Shown here one piece after another: positions 62,854 through 64,000 of a stretch of DNA of 64,000 nt. Source of the stretch: Sporolactobacillus shoreae (lineage in GTDB: Bacteria; Bacillota; Bacilli; Bacillales; Sporolactobacillaceae); assembly GCF_004684935.1 (NCBI RefSeq), contig NZ_SRJD01000015.1, forward strand, positions 1-64,000. The letters are read 5' to 3'. Within the stretch, counting starts at the first letter, position 1; every line of letters starts with the position of its first letter. The notes below the pieces were generated by a model, which searched no databases, was not told the origin of the DNA, and saw only the letters and a list, made by a program, of their open reading frames with translations. Made by a program: the position numbers and the translations under genes.

Positions 62854-63801
62854 GTGTCCAGGCATGGACGCCGTGCGATCATCCTGACCAATGAAGGTGA
62901 CTTTCAATCGGTCAGACTCAGACGTTCGGCAAAACTGTCGATCGGGCAAACCGTTCACTCAGAGCACCTTTCCCAGTTTCGGACTGTCAGGAGATTTTTA
63001 CTTGCGCCGGTTATGGCAATCGGATTATCTGCTCTCTGCCTTGCGCCTCTGTCACAGAGTGCGATTGCGCCCGGAAGATCTGTTGCGGCGTATGTTAATT
63101 TTGATCTTGGACCGAGCATTGAAGCGGGCGTGGGGAAAGATTTCCGCATTATTTCTGTTCGCCCCATGGGCAAAGAGGCAAGCGAGATCGTCCCTGATCC
63201 ATCCTCTTTCAATGGTATGACATTCAAGGAATTCAGCAGCGCACTGATTCACCGGATGAATCAGTGCGGGAAGCTTAGCCGCGGCTCTCATTTCCTGATA
63301 TCCACAGCATTCACAAACCTGGTACCCGGGTACCAAAGGTTATCTTTTAGTGACGCTCTGTTTCACGCATTCACGAGCAGTTCATCAAGACTGCTCAATG
63401 AAGGCGGCATTGCGTCTCAGTGGATCCGCTCAACGATGTATGATCGTGCCATGGCCCAAAAGAAAGGTATTTCCACGGGTAAATACTTCCTTTATCTGCA
63501 GGCGAATGCTCGGGGCAGCGGGCTGACACTCAGCAAGGTGAAAAAACTTTCGGTTTCCGCAATTGAAGAGGCGACCCCGGCTTTAACCGTGCCATGGCGT
63601 ACGATTATGAATGAGATTTCTCCAAATCGGAATCATCAATCGTTAATTGAAGGAGCTTCCTTTAACATTCGGAACAGCTCTCCTCTATTTCAGGATCCGT
63701 TTCAAAATTTGAAACAAAGCCGTTCGGATAATCGGAGCAGTTATCTTTTTCCAAAGGGAGCTTCGTTTCAAATGACAGCTGCTGAGCGGCGTGAAGCCTG
63801 A
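62854..63801 (+). CDS. rsgI: Anti-sigma-I factor RsgI
   Basis: A 315-aa single-pass membrane protein. A cytoplasmic N-terminal RsgI domain (residues 1-45, including RRAIILTNEGDFQSVRL) should hold SigI, a transmembrane helix follows (about 47-68), and then an extracytoplasmic domain starting with AAYVNFDLGPSIEAGVGKDF, the conserved juxtamembrane block involved in self-cleavage in this family. The outer C-terminal part is poorly conserved. The GTG at 62854 follows GGGGAG. However, the frame is open back to a CTG at 62833, which would add the family-typical NNRGVLV start; that codon also has a ribosome site (GGGGAAG). It forms an operon with sigI. Confidence 0.9.
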   Translation: MSRHGRRAIILTNEGDFQSVRLRRSAKLSIGQTVHSEHLSQFRTVRRFLLAPVMAIGLSALCLAPLSQSAIAPGRSVAAYVNFDLGPSIEAGVGKDFRIISVRPMGKEASEIVPDPSSFNGMTFKEFSSALIHRMNQCGKLSRGSHFLISTAFTNLVPGYQRLSFSDALFHAFTSSSSRLLNEGGIASQWIRSTMYDRAMAQKKGISTGKYFLYLQANARGSGLTLSKVKKLSVSAIEEATPALTVPWRTIMNEISPNRNHQSLIEGASFNIRNSSPLFQDPFQNLKQSRSDNRSSYLFPKGASFQMTAAERREA

Positions 63802-63813
63802 CTCGGCATAGGT

Positions 63814-63859
63814 GAATAAAAGCGGCCTGAGCGAAGTTTATTGTTCAGGTCGCTTTTGC
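63814..63859 (+). terminator. Intrinsic terminator of sigI-rsgI
   Basis: AAAAGCGGCCTGA pairs with TCAGGTCGCTTTT across a 14-nt loop, followed by GC. No gene is visible in the remaining 140 bp to the window end. Confidence 0.8.
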
Positions 63860-64000
63860 AATGAGTCGGCCGATCTTTTAGAGAGAATGGAAGGTTTGAC
63901 GTTGCATTGATAGGAGAATGTCTGTCCTGAGAGAGTGCCCGTACGCCATTATTGATTCTCGTGCTTGGGATGATTTCGTCGCCCGGTGTGTCCGTTAAAT

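Overview
The window looks like chromosome of a low-to-moderate GC, endospore-forming Firmicute that also carries lactic-acid-bacterium enzymes. Spore genes are present: a YjcZ-type peptide, YtaF, and two CotF-like coat proteins. So are Bacillus-style modules: gltC/gltAB, lipM/lipA, ywqA/ywqB, sigI/rsgI, ypjP and yusI-gcvH. Alongside them are PepX (Xaa-Pro dipeptidyl-peptidase), a C69 dipeptidase, alsR/alsS/alsD and an aquaglyceroporin with lactobacillus-like features. This mix fits Sporolactobacillaceae (Sporolactobacillus-like). That assignment is inferred from gene content; there is no rRNA in the window.

Layout. 0-8 kb: a mazEF toxin-antitoxin pair with a double-palindrome operator, pepX, a dipeptidase, a hendecad-repeat coiled-coil protein, a 38-aa YjcZ peptide, a CBS-domain protein and a glutaredoxin. 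8-21 kb: DedA, aquaporin, AraC regulator, thioesterase, cardiolipin synthase, AI-2E family permease, the divergent alsR / alsS-alsD acetoin module, YtaF, a methyltransferase and an AIM24-family protein. 21-24.5 kb: an IS200-type insertion sequence, a membrane-anchored propeller-like protein and a HAD hydrolase. 24.5-34 kb is an amino-acid block: a class V aminotransferase and serA behind a T-box, hisC behind a second T-box, an RpiR regulator, and hom-thrC-thrB. 34-47 kb: ywqA-ywqB, lipM-lipA, gltC and gltA-gltB. 47-56.5 kb: ppx-ppk, nrdI-nrdE-nrdF behind two NrdR boxes, and a three-gene operon of small membrane proteins with an ArsR-type regulator. 56.7-64 kb: YpjP, an SGNH hydrolase, a secreted CAP-domain protein, two spore coat proteins, YusI, GcvH and sigI-rsgI.

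Genes that work together. AlsS and AlsD convert pyruvate to acetoin under AlsR. GltAB supplies glutamate to the transaminases. LipM and LipA place a lipoyl group on GcvH, which lies 22 kb away. NrdIEF makes deoxynucleotides. Ppk and Ppx make and degrade polyphosphate. RsgI should hold SigI at the membrane.

The least-explained content is intergenic. Five arrays of 20- or 21-bp tandem units sit between unrelated genes (about 1.1, 7.9, 18.4, 34.1 and 58.4 kb). Two of them, 40 kb apart and on opposite strands, share a conserved leader of about 34 bp directly before the first unit and the same strict A/B alternation of unit types. A 103-120 bp element with terminal inverted repeats occurs three times. 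A Bacillaceae-type GC-rich repeat occurs twice in long form, differing by a clean 66-bp indel, and again as degenerate copies. No tRNA, rRNA, CRISPR array or prophage was seen.
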